A stretch of 64,000 bases of DNA, taken from Rahnella woolbedingensis (lineage in GTDB: Bacteria; Pseudomonadota; Gammaproteobacteria; Enterobacterales; Enterobacteriaceae). The notes beneath the pieces were generated by a model. That model was not told the origin of the DNA. It saw only the letters and a list, made by a program, of their open reading frames with translations, and did no database searches. Positions 40,696 to 50,730 of this stretch are shown here, piece after piece (the first letter of the stretch is position 1; every line of letters begins with the position of its first letter). Both the position numbers and the translations under genes were made by a program. Location: the NCBI RefSeq assembly GCF_003602095.1, contig NZ_RAHH01000006.1, positions 157,572-221,571 of the forward strand, written 5' to 3'.

Positions 40696-42288
40696 ATGCT
40701 GTTCTCCCAGACCGGACTTGCGAAGTATCGCTACTATCGCATTGCGCTCGCGTGCGCGATGGGGATAATGACTTTGCTTCTGACTCTTGGCATTCGTATT
40801 TACGAACAAGCTCAGGTCATTGCCGAAGACCAACAACATGTCGCGCTTCATACCGTCCAAAAGCTGGAAAAACTGCTCGAACCGGCATCACCTGCGGGAA
40901 AAGCTGTTCCTCTGGATCTGACACTCGGTTGTAATGTCCTGCAACCCACCCTGCAGCAAAATGTCGCCCGCATGCAGACACTGCGCTCAATCAGCGTGGT
41001 CAGTGACGGCAAACTCATCTGTTCAAGTCTGGTCGGCCCGCTGGATCTGAGCCTCAGTGACACGTTACCGTCTTTTTCTCAGGGGACTACGCAGCTGGAG
41101 CTTCGCGCGTCCAAATGGAGTCGCGTCGATACGCCGACGCTTATTCTCTGGCACCCTTCAACGCCGGATAACCGCAACGGCGAACTGTTTGTTTATAACA
41201 TCGGTATTTTGTCGAATTTCCTGCTCGAACCGCAACCTCCTTACGCCAACCATATTGTGTTAAATGTCGGGAAGCAAAATCTCGAATATGGCAAAAATGC
41301 GATAATCAGCAGCAATAACCTTCCGCATCCTCCGCTGCTGAGCGAAAAATCGCAAAAATATGATTTCTCTGTCTCTATCTTTGGAGAAAAAGCCAGCGAA
41401 CTGGCCTGGAATGAACTCCCCTCTCACTTGCCACTTTCGGTATTAATCAGTCTGCTGACAGCAACGGCGGTTTATCTGCTTTCCGGCAGCCGGATAAGCC
41501 TGGCCTATCCGATCAGCCATGGCATTTCGCACCGCGAATTTAAGGTCTATTGCCAGCCGATTATCAACAGCGATGATGGACGTTGTATTGGCGTGGAAAC
41601 GCTGATGCGCTGGAAAAACCGCCGGCAGGAATGGGTATCGCCTGATGTGTTTATCCCGCTGGCAGAACAGCACGGGTTAATTATCTCGCTGACCCGCTAT
41701 CTGATTAAAACCGTTGCCGATAATCTGGCCGTCTTTCCGGCAACTCCGGGTTTCTATGTCAGCATTAACGTGGCGGCACAGCACTTCAATAATATGGAAA
41801 TCGTGGATGATATCCGCAAACTGTGGCTTCCGGCGCAGCCTTCGGTTTCCCTGATGCTAGAACTGACCGAGCGCACGCGCCTTCAGGAACTGCGCGCTGC
41901 GGAAATTTCGCAGCTGAAAGAAATGGGGATCCTGCTGGCCATTGATGATTTTGGTACCGGTCACAGCTCACTCAGTTATCTCAAAACGCTAAATCCCGAC
42001 GTGCTGAAGATTGACCAGGCTTTTACCGCTTCAATAGGCACAGATGCGATTAACGCGACCGTCACGGATACCATTATTACGCTGGCGCAACGCCTGAATT
42101 TAAAGCTGATTGCTGAAGGGGTGGAAACCCGCGAGCAGGTTGATTATTTGCGTAAGCGCAAAGTGGATTCGTTACAGGGCTATTACTTTGCACGCCCGAT
42201 GCCGATAGAGGTTTTCCCTGTCTGGCTGGAACGCTATCAGAAATCGACGCAGAATAGGGATCCTCAGGACGTGCAGGCCTCTGTCTGA
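40696..42288 (+). CDS. pdeD: CSS-motif EAL c-di-GMP phosphodiesterase PdeD (YoaD)
   Basis: 530 residues from the ATG at 40696 (AAAGGAT upstream). Two transmembrane segments (about 12-33 and 245-265) flank a periplasmic CSS domain, with CSS in KLICSSLVGP and a second cysteine in GCNVL. The EAL domain (about 275-515) has ETL in place of EAL, DDFGTGHSSLSYL and IAEGVET. E. coli PdeD also deviates at this site, so activity is plausible. It degrades c-di-GMP to pGpG, with redox control expected via the periplasmic cysteines. Confidence 0.92.
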   Translation: MLFSQTGLAKYRYYRIALACAMGIMTLLLTLGIRIYEQAQVIAEDQQHVALHTVQKLEKLLEPASPAGKAVPLDLTLGCNVLQPTLQQNVARMQTLRSISVVSDGKLICSSLVGPLDLSLSDTLPSFSQGTTQLELRASKWSRVDTPTLILWHPSTPDNRNGELFVYNIGILSNFLLEPQPPYANHIVLNVGKQNLEYGKNAIISSNNLPHPPLLSEKSQKYDFSVSIFGEKASELAWNELPSHLPLSVLISLLTATAVYLLSGSRISLAYPISHGISHREFKVYCQPIINSDDGRCIGVETLMRWKNRRQEWVSPDVFIPLAEQHGLIISLTRYLIKTVADNLAVFPATPGFYVSINVAAQHFNNMEIVDDIRKLWLPAQPSVSLMLELTERTRLQELRAAEISQLKEMGILLAIDDFGTGHSSLSYLKTLNPDVLKIDQAFTASIGTDAINATVTDTIITLAQRLNLKLIAEGVETREQVDYLRKRKVDSLQGYYFARPMPIEVFPVWLERYQKSTQNRDPQDVQASV

Positions 42289-42317
42289 TCGCGCGCGGTA
42301 TCTCAGATTTCATACAT

Positions 42318-42342
42318 AAAAAACGGCGACCGGAGTCGCCGC
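42318..42342. terminator. Shared terminator between pdeD and yoaE
   Basis: GCGGCGACT / GTCGCCG stem; read on the minus strand it ends in TTTTTT, suiting yoaE. Confidence 0.75.
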
Positions 42343-42367
42343 TTTGCATTCAGATATTGCGCCAGAT

Positions 42368-43927
42368 TTAGTGGTTTTCGTCCCACTCGTCTTCTGACTT
42401 AATCCGGGTAATACGGACATGCTCGATGCGATAGTCTGTCACCTCGAGGATCTCAAAGTGCAGCGACGCCATTTCGATGACTTCGCCCGCAACAGGCATC
42501 TGGCCTGATTTCGACAGCAGCAATCCGGCCAGCGAAGCAAAATCATCATCCGCATTCACCAGATTTTTAACGTCGAGGATTTGCTGAAGAAGGTGCAAGT
42601 CCGTGCCGCCTTTCGCTATCCAGGACTCACCGTCAGCAATCACGTCTGGCGTTTCATCTTCATCCGGGAATTCGCCGGCAATAGCTTCCAGCACGTCCAG
42701 TGGCGTCACCAGCCCCTGAATCACCCCAAACTCATTACTCACTACCACCAGACGACCTTTGGCTTTACGCAATACCGCCAGCAGGTTGATCACATCCATG
42801 GTTTCCGGCACCACAATCGGCGGCGTTTTTTCAGCGAAAGCCACAATGCTCTCACCGTTTTCCAGCGCCACCAGCAGGTCTTTCGCCCGCACCACACCGA
42901 TCACGTCATCCAGGGAATGGCGACAAATCGGGAACAAACTGTGCGGCGTATCCAGCAACTGGTTGCGGATTTCAGCAGGCGACTTTTCACAGTCCACCCA
43001 CGAAATCTCGGTGCGCGGCGTCATAATGCTGCGCAGAGAACGCGATGCCAGTGTCAGAACTCCGGTGATCATATGACGTTCTTCTTCTGCGAACGCTTCT
43101 GAAGCAGGCAGCACATCACCGGCCGGCTCATCTTCATTCTGATGCTGGCGTTTCCCGCCCATCAGACGCTGAATCGCCTCGGCGGTGCGCTCACGCATCG
43201 GACGGTTAGACTGGCTTTTCAGGAAGTTACGGCGTGCGATCTGGTTGAACAACTCAATCAGAATAGAGAAGCCGATCGCCGCGTACAGGTAACCCTTAGG
43301 AATATGGAAACCAAAACCTTCCGCTATCAGGCTCAGACCAATCATCAACAGGAAGCTGAGACACAGCACCACCACCGTCGGATGATTGTTCACAAAACGC
43401 GTCAGCGATTTGGACGCCAGCAACATCACACCCATGGCAATCACGACGGCTGTCATCATCACAGCCAGATTATTCACCATACCGACGGCGGTGATCACCG
43501 CATCCAGCGAGAAGACTGCATCGAGCACTACAATCTGCGCCACCACGGACCAGAAACTGGCATAGCCGCGGTTCGGGGTTCCCTGTTCGTCATGCCCTTC
43601 CAGCCGTTCATGCAGCTCCGTTGTGGCTTTAAACAACAGGAACAGACCACCGACCAGCAGGATCAGGTCCCGCCCCGAGAAGCTGAACTGCGCGATGCTA
43701 AACAGCGGCGTGGTCAGCTTGACCATCCACGAAATCAGCGACAGCAGACCCAGACGCATAATCAGCGCCAGCGAAAGACCGATGATACGGGCCTTATCGC
43801 GCTGCTTGGGTGGCAGTTTGTCGGCAAGAATGGCAATAAAAACAAGGTTGTCGATACCCAGAACAATTTCCAGTACGACAAGCGTCAGCAAACCGACCCA
43901 GATTGAAGGGTCCATCAAAAATTCCAT
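42368..43927 (-). CDS. yoaE: TerC-family membrane protein with CBS and CorC domains (YoaE)
   Basis: 519 residues. About seven transmembrane segments of the TerC domain (1-235; [12 protein letters not shown] is the conserved core), two CBS domains (about 300-425; [15 protein letters not shown] opens the first) and a CorC/HlyC domain at the end. TerC proteins are linked to metal export during secretion; the role of YoaE is not fixed. Position between pdeD and manX is as in E. coli. Confidence 0.92.
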   Translation of the reverse strand: MEFLMDPSIWVGLLTLVVLEIVLGIDNLVFIAILADKLPPKQRDKARIIGLSLALIMRLGLLSLISWMVKLTTPLFSIAQFSFSGRDLILLVGGLFLLFKATTELHERLEGHDEQGTPNRGYASFWSVVAQIVVLDAVFSLDAVITAVGMVNNLAVMMTAVVIAMGVMLLASKSLTRFVNNHPTVVVLCLSFLLMIGLSLIAEGFGFHIPKGYLYAAIGFSILIELFNQIARRNFLKSQSNRPMRERTAEAIQRLMGGKRQHQNEDEPAGDVLPASEAFAEEERHMITGVLTLASRSLRSIMTPRTEISWVDCEKSPAEIRNQLLDTPHSLFPICRHSLDDVIGVVRAKDLLVALENGESIVAFAEKTPPIVVPETMDVINLLAVLRKAKGRLVVVSNEFGVIQGLVTPLDVLEAIAGEFPDEDETPDVIADGESWIAKGGTDLHLLQQILDVKNLVNADDDFASLAGLLLSKSGQMPVAGEVIEMASLHFEILEVTDYRIEHVRITRIKSEDEWDENH

Positions 43928-44518
43928 GTCAGACTCCGCAATGAGTTAAAGAAAAATGACGCAAAGAAACGCGTGACGTCAGGCGGCCGGAAGACTTGCC
44001 AGACGGTGTCACGACAAAAATGTCAGATGAAAGCGGTTTCAGTGCGGCAGTAATCAGGCCTATTGGGGCGGATTTGCCGGTAAGAATGAGGTGATAATGC
44101 GAAGAATAGTGACGTCGGTGACAGTCCATAGGGAGGGCTGAGGCCCGGTACTCCTGTTCAATGATTCGGAAAATCACTCTATCAGGAATGAATATTTGAA
44201 TAAAGTGTGTTTTTTTACGATCAGTATCATTCTGAAACATCTATGCTGTTTTATTACGCGATGTGAAAGCGTATTCACAATACGTCGTTGAATAACGGAC
44301 AACCGTCACAAAAATTATTTTTTCACGCACTAAAATAAATCACGTCGCTCAACCTGTTGAGGTTCGGCAATTTTACAGTTTCGCAGTCTTATCAGAAATT
44401 AAGGAACGTTTGTACGCAGGGATTGCCCTGTCCGCCTCAGGAATAAAAACGGGCGGATATCATCAGCACCATTACTTATGTGCATAACTCTTTCAAGAGT
44501 TAACAGAGGAGGTAGCGA
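43928..44518. other. 591-base divergent region between yoaE and manX
   Basis: It has two parts: a GC-richer 200 bases before yoaE with several GTGACGTC/GACGTCAC-like repeats, and an AT-rich half before manX. Because yoaE is a TerC gene I looked for a yybP-ykoY riboswitch, but its GGGGAG core is not present. An Mlc-like dyad is listed separately. Confidence 0.55.
44312..44339. promoter_or_regulatory. Possible Mlc operator upstream of manXYZ
   Basis: ATTATTTT and AAAATAAAT flank a 10-base centre (TTCACGCACT). Mlc sites at E. coli manX and ptsG have the same ATTATTTT...AATAAAT shape by recall. A CRP-like TGTGA...TCACA nearby (44263) has the wrong spacing. Confidence 0.4.
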
Positions 44519-45487
44519 GTGAGTATTGCTATTATCATCGGCACGCACGGGTCAGCAGCTGAGCAGTTGCTGAAAACAGCGGAAATGATTTTAGGTGAAC
44601 AAGATAATGTCGCCTACATCGATTTCGTTCCCGGCGAGAACGCCGAAACCCTGATCGAAAAGTACACGGCAAAGTTGGGTGGTTTAGATACCAGCAGCGG
44701 CGTCCTTTTCCTGGTCGACACCTGGGGTGGCAGCCCGTTCAATGCTGCCAGCCGTATTGTTGTCGATAAAGAAAATTACGAAGTTGTGACCGGTGTGAAC
44801 ATCCCAATGCTGGCAGAAACTTTCATGGCTCGCGATGACAACCCTTCTTTCGCAGAACTGGTTGCCATTGCGGTAGAAACAGGTCGTATCGGTGTGAAAG
44901 CACTGAAAACTCCTGAACCTGCTGCCCAAGCTTCTGCTCCTGCTGCCGCCCCTGCGCCAAAAGCAGCTGCCCCGGCTAAACCTGCCGGTCCGAACGATCA
45001 TATGAAAATCGGCCTTGCCCGAATCGATGACCGTTTGATTCATGGCCAGGTAGCGACCCGCTGGACCAAAGAAACCAACGTCAGCCGCATTATTGTTGTC
45101 AGCGACGAAGTAGCTGCCGATACCGTGCGTAAAACGTTGCTGACTCAGGTTGCTCCTCCTGGTGTTACTGCACACGTTGTCGACGTCGCAAAAGCCATCC
45201 GTGTCTGGGATAACCCAAAATACGCTGGCGACCGCGTCATGTTCTTGTTCACTAACCCAACTGACGTCCTGCGTCTGGTTGAGGGTGGCGTGAAATTTAC
45301 CACCATCAACATCGGTGGTATGGCTTTCCGTCAGGGTAAAACTCAGGTGAATAACGCAGTATCTGTCGACGAAAAAGATATCGAAGCTTTCAAGAAATTG
45401 AATGAAAAAGGTATCGAACTTGAAGTGCGTAAAGTCTCTACAGACTCGCGCCTCAAGATGATGGATCTCATTAATAAGATGAATTAA
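44519..45487 (+). CDS. manX: Mannose PTS EIIAB component ManX
   Basis: 322 residues starting at GTG after GAGGAGG. EIIA domain (1-130) has the phosphorylated H10 in IIGTHGSAA. An Ala/Pro/Lys-rich linker runs about 135-160. EIIB domain has H175 in DDRLIHGQVATRW. It passes phosphate from HPr to sugars imported by ManYZ. First gene of the manXYZ operon. Confidence 0.97.
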   Translation: MSIAIIIGTHGSAAEQLLKTAEMILGEQDNVAYIDFVPGENAETLIEKYTAKLGGLDTSSGVLFLVDTWGGSPFNAASRIVVDKENYEVVTGVNIPMLAETFMARDDNPSFAELVAIAVETGRIGVKALKTPEPAAQASAPAAAPAPKAAAPAKPAGPNDHMKIGLARIDDRLIHGQVATRWTKETNVSRIIVVSDEVAADTVRKTLLTQVAPPGVTAHVVDVAKAIRVWDNPKYAGDRVMFLFTNPTDVLRLVEGGVKFTTINIGGMAFRQGKTQVNNAVSVDEKDIEAFKKLNEKGIELEVRKVSTDSRLKMMDLINKMN

Positions 45488-45578
45488 TAAGCACATCGCC
45501 AATGTGCAGATGACATCAACGTTATCTGCCTGATGTGCCTGTTTAACCTCAGCGTCCTTTGGTCATAGGAGAAGTGCA

Positions 45579-46376
45579 ATGGAGATCACCACACTACAAA
45601 TTGTGCTGATATTTATTGTTGCATGTATTGCCGGGATGGGTTCGATCCTGGATGAATTTCAGTTTCACCGCCCGTTAGTTGCCTGTACTTTGATCGGTTT
45701 TGTTCTTGGTGATGTTAAAACCGGGATCATCATCGGCGGTACATTGGAAATGATTGCACTTGGCTGGATGAATATCGGTGCTGCTGTTGCACCGGATGCC
45801 GCCCTCGCCTCGATCATTTCTACCATTCTGGTTATCGCAGGTGGACAGTCTGTCGGTGCCGGTATCGCACTGGCTATCCCGCTGGCGGCGGCCGGTCAGG
45901 TATTAACCATTATCGTTCGTACTATCACTGTCGCCTTCCAGCACGCAGCGGATAAAGCGGCTGAGAAAGGTAACCTGAACGCCATTACCTGGATCCACGT
46001 TTCTGCGCTGATTCTGCAGGCAATGCGTATCGCAATCCCTGCGGTGATTGTTGCTGTGTCTGTGGGTACTGCGGTTGTTCATGACCTGCTGGCTTCTATC
46101 CCTGAAGTGGTCACCAACGGTCTGAATATTGCCGGTGGTATGATCGTTGTGGTTGGTTACGCCATGGTTATCAACATGATGCGTGCCGGCTACCTGATGC
46201 CATTCTTCTACCTTGGTTTCGTTACTGCTGCATTCACCAACTTCAACCTGGTTGCACTGGGTGTGATTGGTGTGGTGATGGCTATTCTTTACATCCAGTT
46301 GAGCCCGAAATACAACAAGTCTGCGCAAGCAACTGCGGCACCGGGTGTTAACGATCTCGACAACGAATTGGATTAA
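45579..46376 (+). CDS. manY: Mannose PTS EIIC component ManY
   Basis: 265 residues, polytopic inner-membrane protein, with conserved FHRPLVACTLIGFVLGD and GGTLEMIALGWMNIGAA. It forms the sugar channel with ManZ. It follows manX by 91 bases, with GGAG near the start, and ends 2 bases before manZ. Confidence 0.97.
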   Translation: MEITTLQIVLIFIVACIAGMGSILDEFQFHRPLVACTLIGFVLGDVKTGIIIGGTLEMIALGWMNIGAAVAPDAALASIISTILVIAGGQSVGAGIALAIPLAAAGQVLTIIVRTITVAFQHAADKAAEKGNLNAITWIHVSALILQAMRIAIPAVIVAVSVGTAVVHDLLASIPEVVTNGLNIAGGMIVVVGYAMVINMMRAGYLMPFFYLGFVTAAFTNFNLVALGVIGVVMAILYIQLSPKYNKSAQATAAPGVNDLDNELD

Positions 46377-46378
46377 GG

Positions 46379-47230
46379 GTGAAGGACATGGTTGATCAAA
46401 CTGCAGTTAAAAAACTCACGGCCAGCGATATTCGCGGTGTGTTTATGCGCTCCAACCTTTTCCAGGGGTCATGGAACTTCGAACGTATGCAGGCGCTTGG
46501 CTTCTGTTTCTGTATGGTGCCTGCCATCCGTCGTCTTTACCCTGAAAACAATGACGATCGCAAAGCGGCAATCAAACGCCACCTGGAATTCTTTAACACC
46601 CATCCTTACGTTGCCGCCCCTGTACTGGGTGTAACGCTGGCGATGGAAGAACAGCGTGCCAACGGCGCACCTATCGACGACGCGGCCATCAACGGCCTGA
46701 AAGTCGGTCTGATGGGTCCTCTGGCTGGTGTGGGTGACCCGATCTTCTGGGGTACTGTACGTCCGGTGTTTGCTGCACTTGGCGCGGGTATCGCGATGAC
46801 CGGCAGCCTGCTGGGTCCTTTACTGTTCTTCGTTCTGTTTAACCTTGTACGTCTGCTGACCCGCTACTACGGCGTGTCTTACGGCTACAAAAAAGGTGTC
46901 GATATCGTTAACGATATGGGCGGCGGCTTCTTACAGAAACTGACTGAGGGGGCGTCAATTCTCGGCCTCTTTGTCATGGGGGCCCTGGTTAATAAATGGA
47001 CGCACGTTAACATTCCGCTGGTGGTCTCAAAGATCACTGACCAGACAGGCCATACTACGGTTACCACTGTCCAGACGATTCTGGATCAGCTGATGCCTGG
47101 CCTGGTGCCATTACTGCTGACCTTCGGCTGTATGTGGCTGCTGCGTAAGAAAGTTAACGCCTTGTGGATTATCATTGGCTTCTTCGCCATCGGCATCTTC
47201 GGTTACTGGATTGGCCTGTTAGGTCTCTGA
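46379..47230 (+). CDS. manZ: Mannose PTS EIID component ManZ
   Basis: 283 residues, same as E. coli, starting at GTG right after manY. Signature NFERMQALGFCF, VGLMGPLAGVGDPIFWGT, and C-terminal hydrophobic segments. The ManYZ pair is also the entry site for several bacteriocins and phages in relatives. A terminator follows. Confidence 0.97.
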   Translation: MKDMVDQTAVKKLTASDIRGVFMRSNLFQGSWNFERMQALGFCFCMVPAIRRLYPENNDDRKAAIKRHLEFFNTHPYVAAPVLGVTLAMEEQRANGAPIDDAAINGLKVGLMGPLAGVGDPIFWGTVRPVFAALGAGIAMTGSLLGPLLFFVLFNLVRLLTRYYGVSYGYKKGVDIVNDMGGGFLQKLTEGASILGLFVMGALVNKWTHVNIPLVVSKITDQTGHTTVTTVQTILDQLMPGLVPLLLTFGCMWLLRKKVNALWIIIGFFAIGIFGYWIGLLGL

Positions 47231-47240
47231 TAACCGCTAA

Positions 47241-47268
47241 ACCGGGGGATCACTCCCCCGGTTTTTTT
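47241..47268 (+). terminator. Terminator of manXYZ
   Basis: ACCGGGGG / CCCCCGGT stem with a seven-T tail. Confidence 0.9.
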
Positions 47269-47325
47269 ATGACCTGATTTTGCTGTTTTTTGATTTGCCT
47301 TTTGTGGCCGTAAGCTGGAGTTTTC

Positions 47326-47784
47326 ATGTCTGTTACCGATATTGTCCTCGCGTTATTCATCCTCCTGTTACTGGCCTACGCCATTTACGATGAGTTCATC
47401 ATGGGGACCAAAAATGGTGAAACACGCCTGCGTGTGAATCTCAGACGTCGTAATAAACTGGATTCCATTATCTTCATCGGTCTGCTGGCAATCCTGCTAT
47501 ATAACAATATCCATGCTAACGGTACTGCTGTAACGAATTACCTGTTAATTGGACTGGGCCTGATTGCTTTCTATCTTTCATTCATCCGCTGGCCAAAAAT
47601 GCTGTTCAAACCGGAGGGTTTTTATTTCGCGAACACCTTCATCACCTATGACAGGATCCGCAGCATGAACCTTTCAGAAGACGGTGTACTGGCATTTGAA
47701 TTAGAACAGAAAAAGTTATTAATTCGCGTTAACAAACTTGACGATCTTGAAAAAATATACAAATTAATGGTTGAAAATCAGTAA
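47326..47784 (+). CDS. yobD: UPF0266 membrane protein YobD
   Basis: 152 residues with three hydrophobic segments (about 5-24, 45-63, 70-88) and a soluble tail. The [20 protein letters not shown] segment matches E. coli YobD. Function unknown. It lies after manXYZ, as in E. coli. Confidence 0.93.
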   Translation: MSVTDIVLALFILLLLAYAIYDEFIMGTKNGETRLRVNLRRRNKLDSIIFIGLLAILLYNNIHANGTAVTNYLLIGLGLIAFYLSFIRWPKMLFKPEGFYFANTFITYDRIRSMNLSEDGVLAFELEQKKLLIRVNKLDDLEKIYKLMVENQ

Positions 47785-47815
47785 GTTAAATCATGACCAC
47801 CCCTCTATCAGTTAT

Positions 47816-47837
47816 AGCCATAGGCATATTTATGGCT
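47816..47837. promoter_or_regulatory. 22-base dyad upstream of mntP
   Basis: AGCCATA and TATGGCT flank an 8-base centre. The size equals that of an MntR box, but the sequence is not the E. coli MntR consensus. It lies about 185 bases before mntP. Confidence 0.3.
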
Positions 47838-48021
47838 TTTCTACTTAAGCTTATCAGTAATATCACCACACTAACTTGATTGTTATTTAACCCTACATTT
47901 AAAAACGCTTTTACCTGCAAAATATTAATTCAAGCCCGGATATAAAAAACCCTATTTTATTTGGTGTTGTCGTGCATAAAAATATCATGATAAGGTTGCG
48001 CCGTTATTGGGGGATATACTC

Positions 48022-48594
48022 GTGAACTTATCCGCAACGCTTATTCTGGCTTTTGGCATGTCAATGGATGCCTTTGCTGCGTCCATCGGTAAAGGCGCAG
48101 TCCTTCACCGCCCTTGCCTGCGTGAAGCGCTCCGCACTGGCCTGATATTCGGTGTTATTGAAGCGATAACACCGCTGATTGGTTGGGGTCTGGGTTTATT
48201 TGCCAGCCAGTACATCACGCAATGGAGTCACTGGGTCGCGTTTATCCTGCTGGTTATACTTGGCACACGAATGATTGCCCAGGGGCTGAAAAACAAGCCC
48301 GATGAAAGCCTTACGACGGCAGCGCGCCATAGTATCTGGATCCTGGCCGCCACGGCGATTGGCACAAGTCTGGATGCACTGGCAATCGGCGTGGGATTGG
48401 CACTACTGGAAGTGAACATCATCCAGACCGCACTCTTTATCGGTATGGCGACTCTGCTGATGTCCACGTTAGGGATTATGGCAGGCCGCTTTATCGGCCC
48501 GCTGTTAGGCAAATGGGCCGAAGTTTTAGGTGGCGTGGTGCTAATCGGAATAGGACTGAATATCCTGTTCGGGCATCCGGGTTATTTGCACTGA
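48022..48594 (+). CDS. mntP: Manganese exporter MntP
   Basis: 190 residues from the GTG at 48022, with GGGGG eight bases upstream; the TTG at 48007 overlaps that site and is rejected. Six transmembrane segments, with the two repeated acidic motifs [16 protein letters not shown] and [16 protein letters not shown]. It exports Mn(II). In E. coli its leader contains a Mn riboswitch; that element was not recognisable in the leader here. Confidence 0.94.
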   Translation: MNLSATLILAFGMSMDAFAASIGKGAVLHRPCLREALRTGLIFGVIEAITPLIGWGLGLFASQYITQWSHWVAFILLVILGTRMIAQGLKNKPDESLTTAARHSIWILAATAIGTSLDALAIGVGLALLEVNIIQTALFIGMATLLMSTLGIMAGRFIGPLLGKWAEVLGGVVLIGIGLNILFGHPGYLH

Positions 48595-49416
48595 TTACAC
48601 CGAAACGCGCTGATGTATCCGTATGAGGAAATCTGTTTCACATTCAAAGGCTGTCTGAGCCTTTAAATCAGCCATCACGTCTTCTGTTGCCCGCCATGCG
48701 AAAGGCGTCATCTGCAATAAATCAAATGCCCGCTCGCCTGTAAGACTCATGTCATAGGAAAGCGCCTCAGTGCTTACCCGTTCAAAACCATCCAGTTGTT
48801 CATCCAGTTCGGCGTGCAATTGCACGTCCTGATAGATAAGACCTTTCAGCTGGTATAAGTGACGCGGACCCGGTGCGACCGTCACCACTAAACCACCGGG
48901 TTTAATGGCCCGGTACAGTTCCTGAGCCTTACAGGGCGCATAAATGCGAATAACCGCATCCAGCGAGCTGTCTGCAAAGGGCAGGCGGTGGCTGGACGCC
49001 ACGCAAAAAGACACATCGTGATAGCGTTTGGCGGCATAACGGATAGCCACTTTGGCCACGTCCAGGCCATAGACTTCCAGCCTGCGATGCTGCACTAACC
49101 GTTCAGCAAAAGCCGCGGTGTAATACCCTTCCCCGCAGCCGATATCGAGTAACGCCTGCGCATCTTCAGGAATGACTTCATCGAGGATATCCGACAGACG
49201 GTCCCGCAAAGGCTGATAATGCCCAGCGTCAAGAAAGGCACGACGCGAAATCATCATTTCCGGGCTGTCACCCGGTTGCTTCGAGCGTTTGTGCTGTACG
49301 GGCATCAGATTCACGTAACCCTCTTTGGCATGATCAAACTGATGATTGGCCGGGCAACGCCATTGCTGACCTGTCAGCGTAAGCGGCTGGAAACAAAGCG
49401 GGCACTGATACGTCAT
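48595..49416 (-). CDS. rlmA: 23S rRNA (guanine-745-N1) methyltransferase RlmA
   Basis: 273 residues. Zinc-finger ligands C5, C8, C21 and H25 at the N-terminus, then a SAM-binding Rossmann domain ([17 protein letters not shown]). Methylates G745 of 23S rRNA. It ends right at the mntP stop, convergent with it, as in E. coli. Confidence 0.95.
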   Translation of the reverse strand: MTYQCPLCFQPLTLTGQQWRCPANHQFDHAKEGYVNLMPVQHKRSKQPGDSPEMMISRRAFLDAGHYQPLRDRLSDILDEVIPEDAQALLDIGCGEGYYTAAFAERLVQHRRLEVYGLDVAKVAIRYAAKRYHDVSFCVASSHRLPFADSSLDAVIRIYAPCKAQELYRAIKPGGLVVTVAPGPRHLYQLKGLIYQDVQLHAELDEQLDGFERVSTEALSYDMSLTGERAFDLLQMTPFAWRATEDVMADLKAQTAFECETDFLIRIHQRVSV

Positions 49417-49563
49417 GGAGAAACCTGCAAGGAAAGTCTGAGGAGGCGAAAGTTCGCAATAGGGTTAAGTCTAAAGAAGGCGCCTTGTGGTTGCAACTGC
49501 TGGAAAGTGCGCATAAAAGGCAGCTACACTGAAGCCATATCATTTTCCTGACCGAGACACGAG

Positions 49564-50277
49564 ATGAGTGACAGCTCAGTTTTACTCAGCCACATCCCCG
49601 GCGTTTTGCATGGCTTCGGTGACAAAGAATCCTTACTCCCTGCTCATCTGCAAGCCTTTGAAGCCACTCGCCCGGAAAAGAAGCAGGTTCATGGCACCCG
49701 GATTGTTGATGTAACCCAGCCCGGACAGGATTGCGGTGAAGCTGACGGGTTTATCACTTCCGTGCCCGGTGTTCTGCTGGCCGTATTTACCGCGGACTGC
49801 CTGCCGGTGATTTTTTGTCGCAAAGATGGCAAACAGGTAGCTGCTGTTCACGCTGGCTGGCGGGGGATTATCGACGGAATTCTGGAGAAAATGGCGCAGC
49901 GGATTAATCAGTCGGGTGATACCCGTGACTGGATTGTCTCCATTGGCCCTGCGGCGCAGGCCTGCTGTTACGAAGTCAGTCAGGAGTTGATTGATACATT
50001 TATGCAACAACTCGATTTACCCCCTGCCCTGATTTCACCCCGTCATCGTCATCTTAATCTGGCTGCGATTGCACAGGCTAAACTGGAAGCTTTGGGATTT
50101 GCCGCTATTGACCACGCAGGCAGTTGCACGATTTGTACAACGGCGGGTTTCACAACAGCGGGGACAGGATTCAAATACACCAGTTTTCGGCGCAACAGCC
50201 ATCAGCGGGAAAAAGACCCTTCGCATCCGGGCATCAGCGGACGCAATCAGCAATCCGCCATTATGATACTGCGGTAA
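49564..50277 (+). CDS. Laccase-domain protein (PgeF/YfiH family)
   Basis: 237 residues. The three metal-site motifs are present: H in KQVHGTRI, C in FTADCLPVIF and H in VAAVHAGWRG. Family proteins were called polyphenol oxidases; E. coli YfiH is reported to hydrolyse a mis-built peptidoglycan precursor, and others act as purine nucleosidases. E. coli has no such gene between rlmA and cspC. Whether another copy exists outside this window is unknown. Confidence 0.85.
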   Translation: MSDSSVLLSHIPGVLHGFGDKESLLPAHLQAFEATRPEKKQVHGTRIVDVTQPGQDCGEADGFITSVPGVLLAVFTADCLPVIFCRKDGKQVAAVHAGWRGIIDGILEKMAQRINQSGDTRDWIVSIGPAAQACCYEVSQELIDTFMQQLDLPPALISPRHRHLNLAAIAQAKLEALGFAAIDHAGSCTICTTAGFTTAGTGFKYTSFRRNSHQREKDPSHPGISGRNQQSAIMILR

Positions 50278-50321
50278 AGTTGTCTGGCAATAAATCCGCT
50301 ATATTCATGAAAAGCAGACAC

Positions 50322-50348
50322 AAAAAAACCCGCCTTGGCGGGTTTTTT
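50322..50348 (-). terminator. Terminator of cspC
   Basis: CCCGCC / GGCGGG stem with T-runs on both sides; on the minus strand it follows the cspC stop closely. Confidence 0.85.
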
Positions 50349-50362
50349 ACAGCTGGCGCTGC

Positions 50363-50572
50363 TTAGATTGCAGTTACGTTAACTGCTGACGGGCCTTTCT
50401 GGCCGTCTTGGATTTCGAACTCTACGTTCTGGCCTTCAGCCAGAGTTTTGAAGCCGTTACCCTGGATTGCAGAGAAGTGTACGAACACGTCTTTGCTGCC
50501 GTCAGCAGGAGTAATGAAACCGAAACCTTTAGACTCGTTGAACCACTTAACTTGACCTTTGATCTTTGCCAT
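50363..50572 (-). CDS. cspC: Cold-shock-family RNA chaperone CspC
   Basis: 69 residues, nearly identical to E. coli CspC, with RNP1 KGFGFI and RNP2 DVFVHF. CspC is expressed at normal temperature, binds RNA and stabilises rpoS and stress mRNAs. Ribosome-binding site AAGGAAA. It follows yobF on the minus strand by 41 bases, the conserved two-gene unit. Confidence 0.97.
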   Translation of the reverse strand: MAKIKGQVKWFNESKGFGFITPADGSKDVFVHFSAIQGNGFKTLAEGQNVEFEIQDGQKGPSAVNVTAI

Positions 50573-50613
50573 CTTGAGTATTTCCTTTGGATTGTTTAAA
50601 CCGCCCGTAGGCG

Positions 50614-50730
50614 TTACATAGACAAACTAGAGTCGTTACTGCTTGAGGCACTAAGATTAGAATCGGCAGAGAAGCGGTATTCAACGTGAACGTCTTTACT
50701 CAGAACTTCTATACTGAAAATGCCACACAT
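50614..50730 (-). CDS. yobF: Small stress-linked protein YobF
   Basis: 38 residues on the minus strand, starting [12 protein letters not shown] and containing [10 protein letters not shown], then a Ser-rich tail ([11 protein letters not shown]). The first half matches E. coli YobF (47 residues), and the tail is shorter. Location directly upstream of cspC confirms it. In E. coli it is raised under stress; function unknown. Confidence 0.88.
   Translation of the reverse strand: MCGIFSIEVLSKDVHVEYRFSADSNLSASSSNDSSLSM

Noticed and set aside
43928..44200. Possible yybP-ykoY riboswitch upstream of the TerC-family gene yoaE
   Set aside because: The minus strand has AGGAGTACC, but the conserved GGGGAG core and paired regions could not be found by eye.
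44261..44280. CRP-like TGTGA...TCACA upstream of manX
   Set aside because: The two half-sites are 8 bases apart instead of 6, so it does not fit a CRP site.
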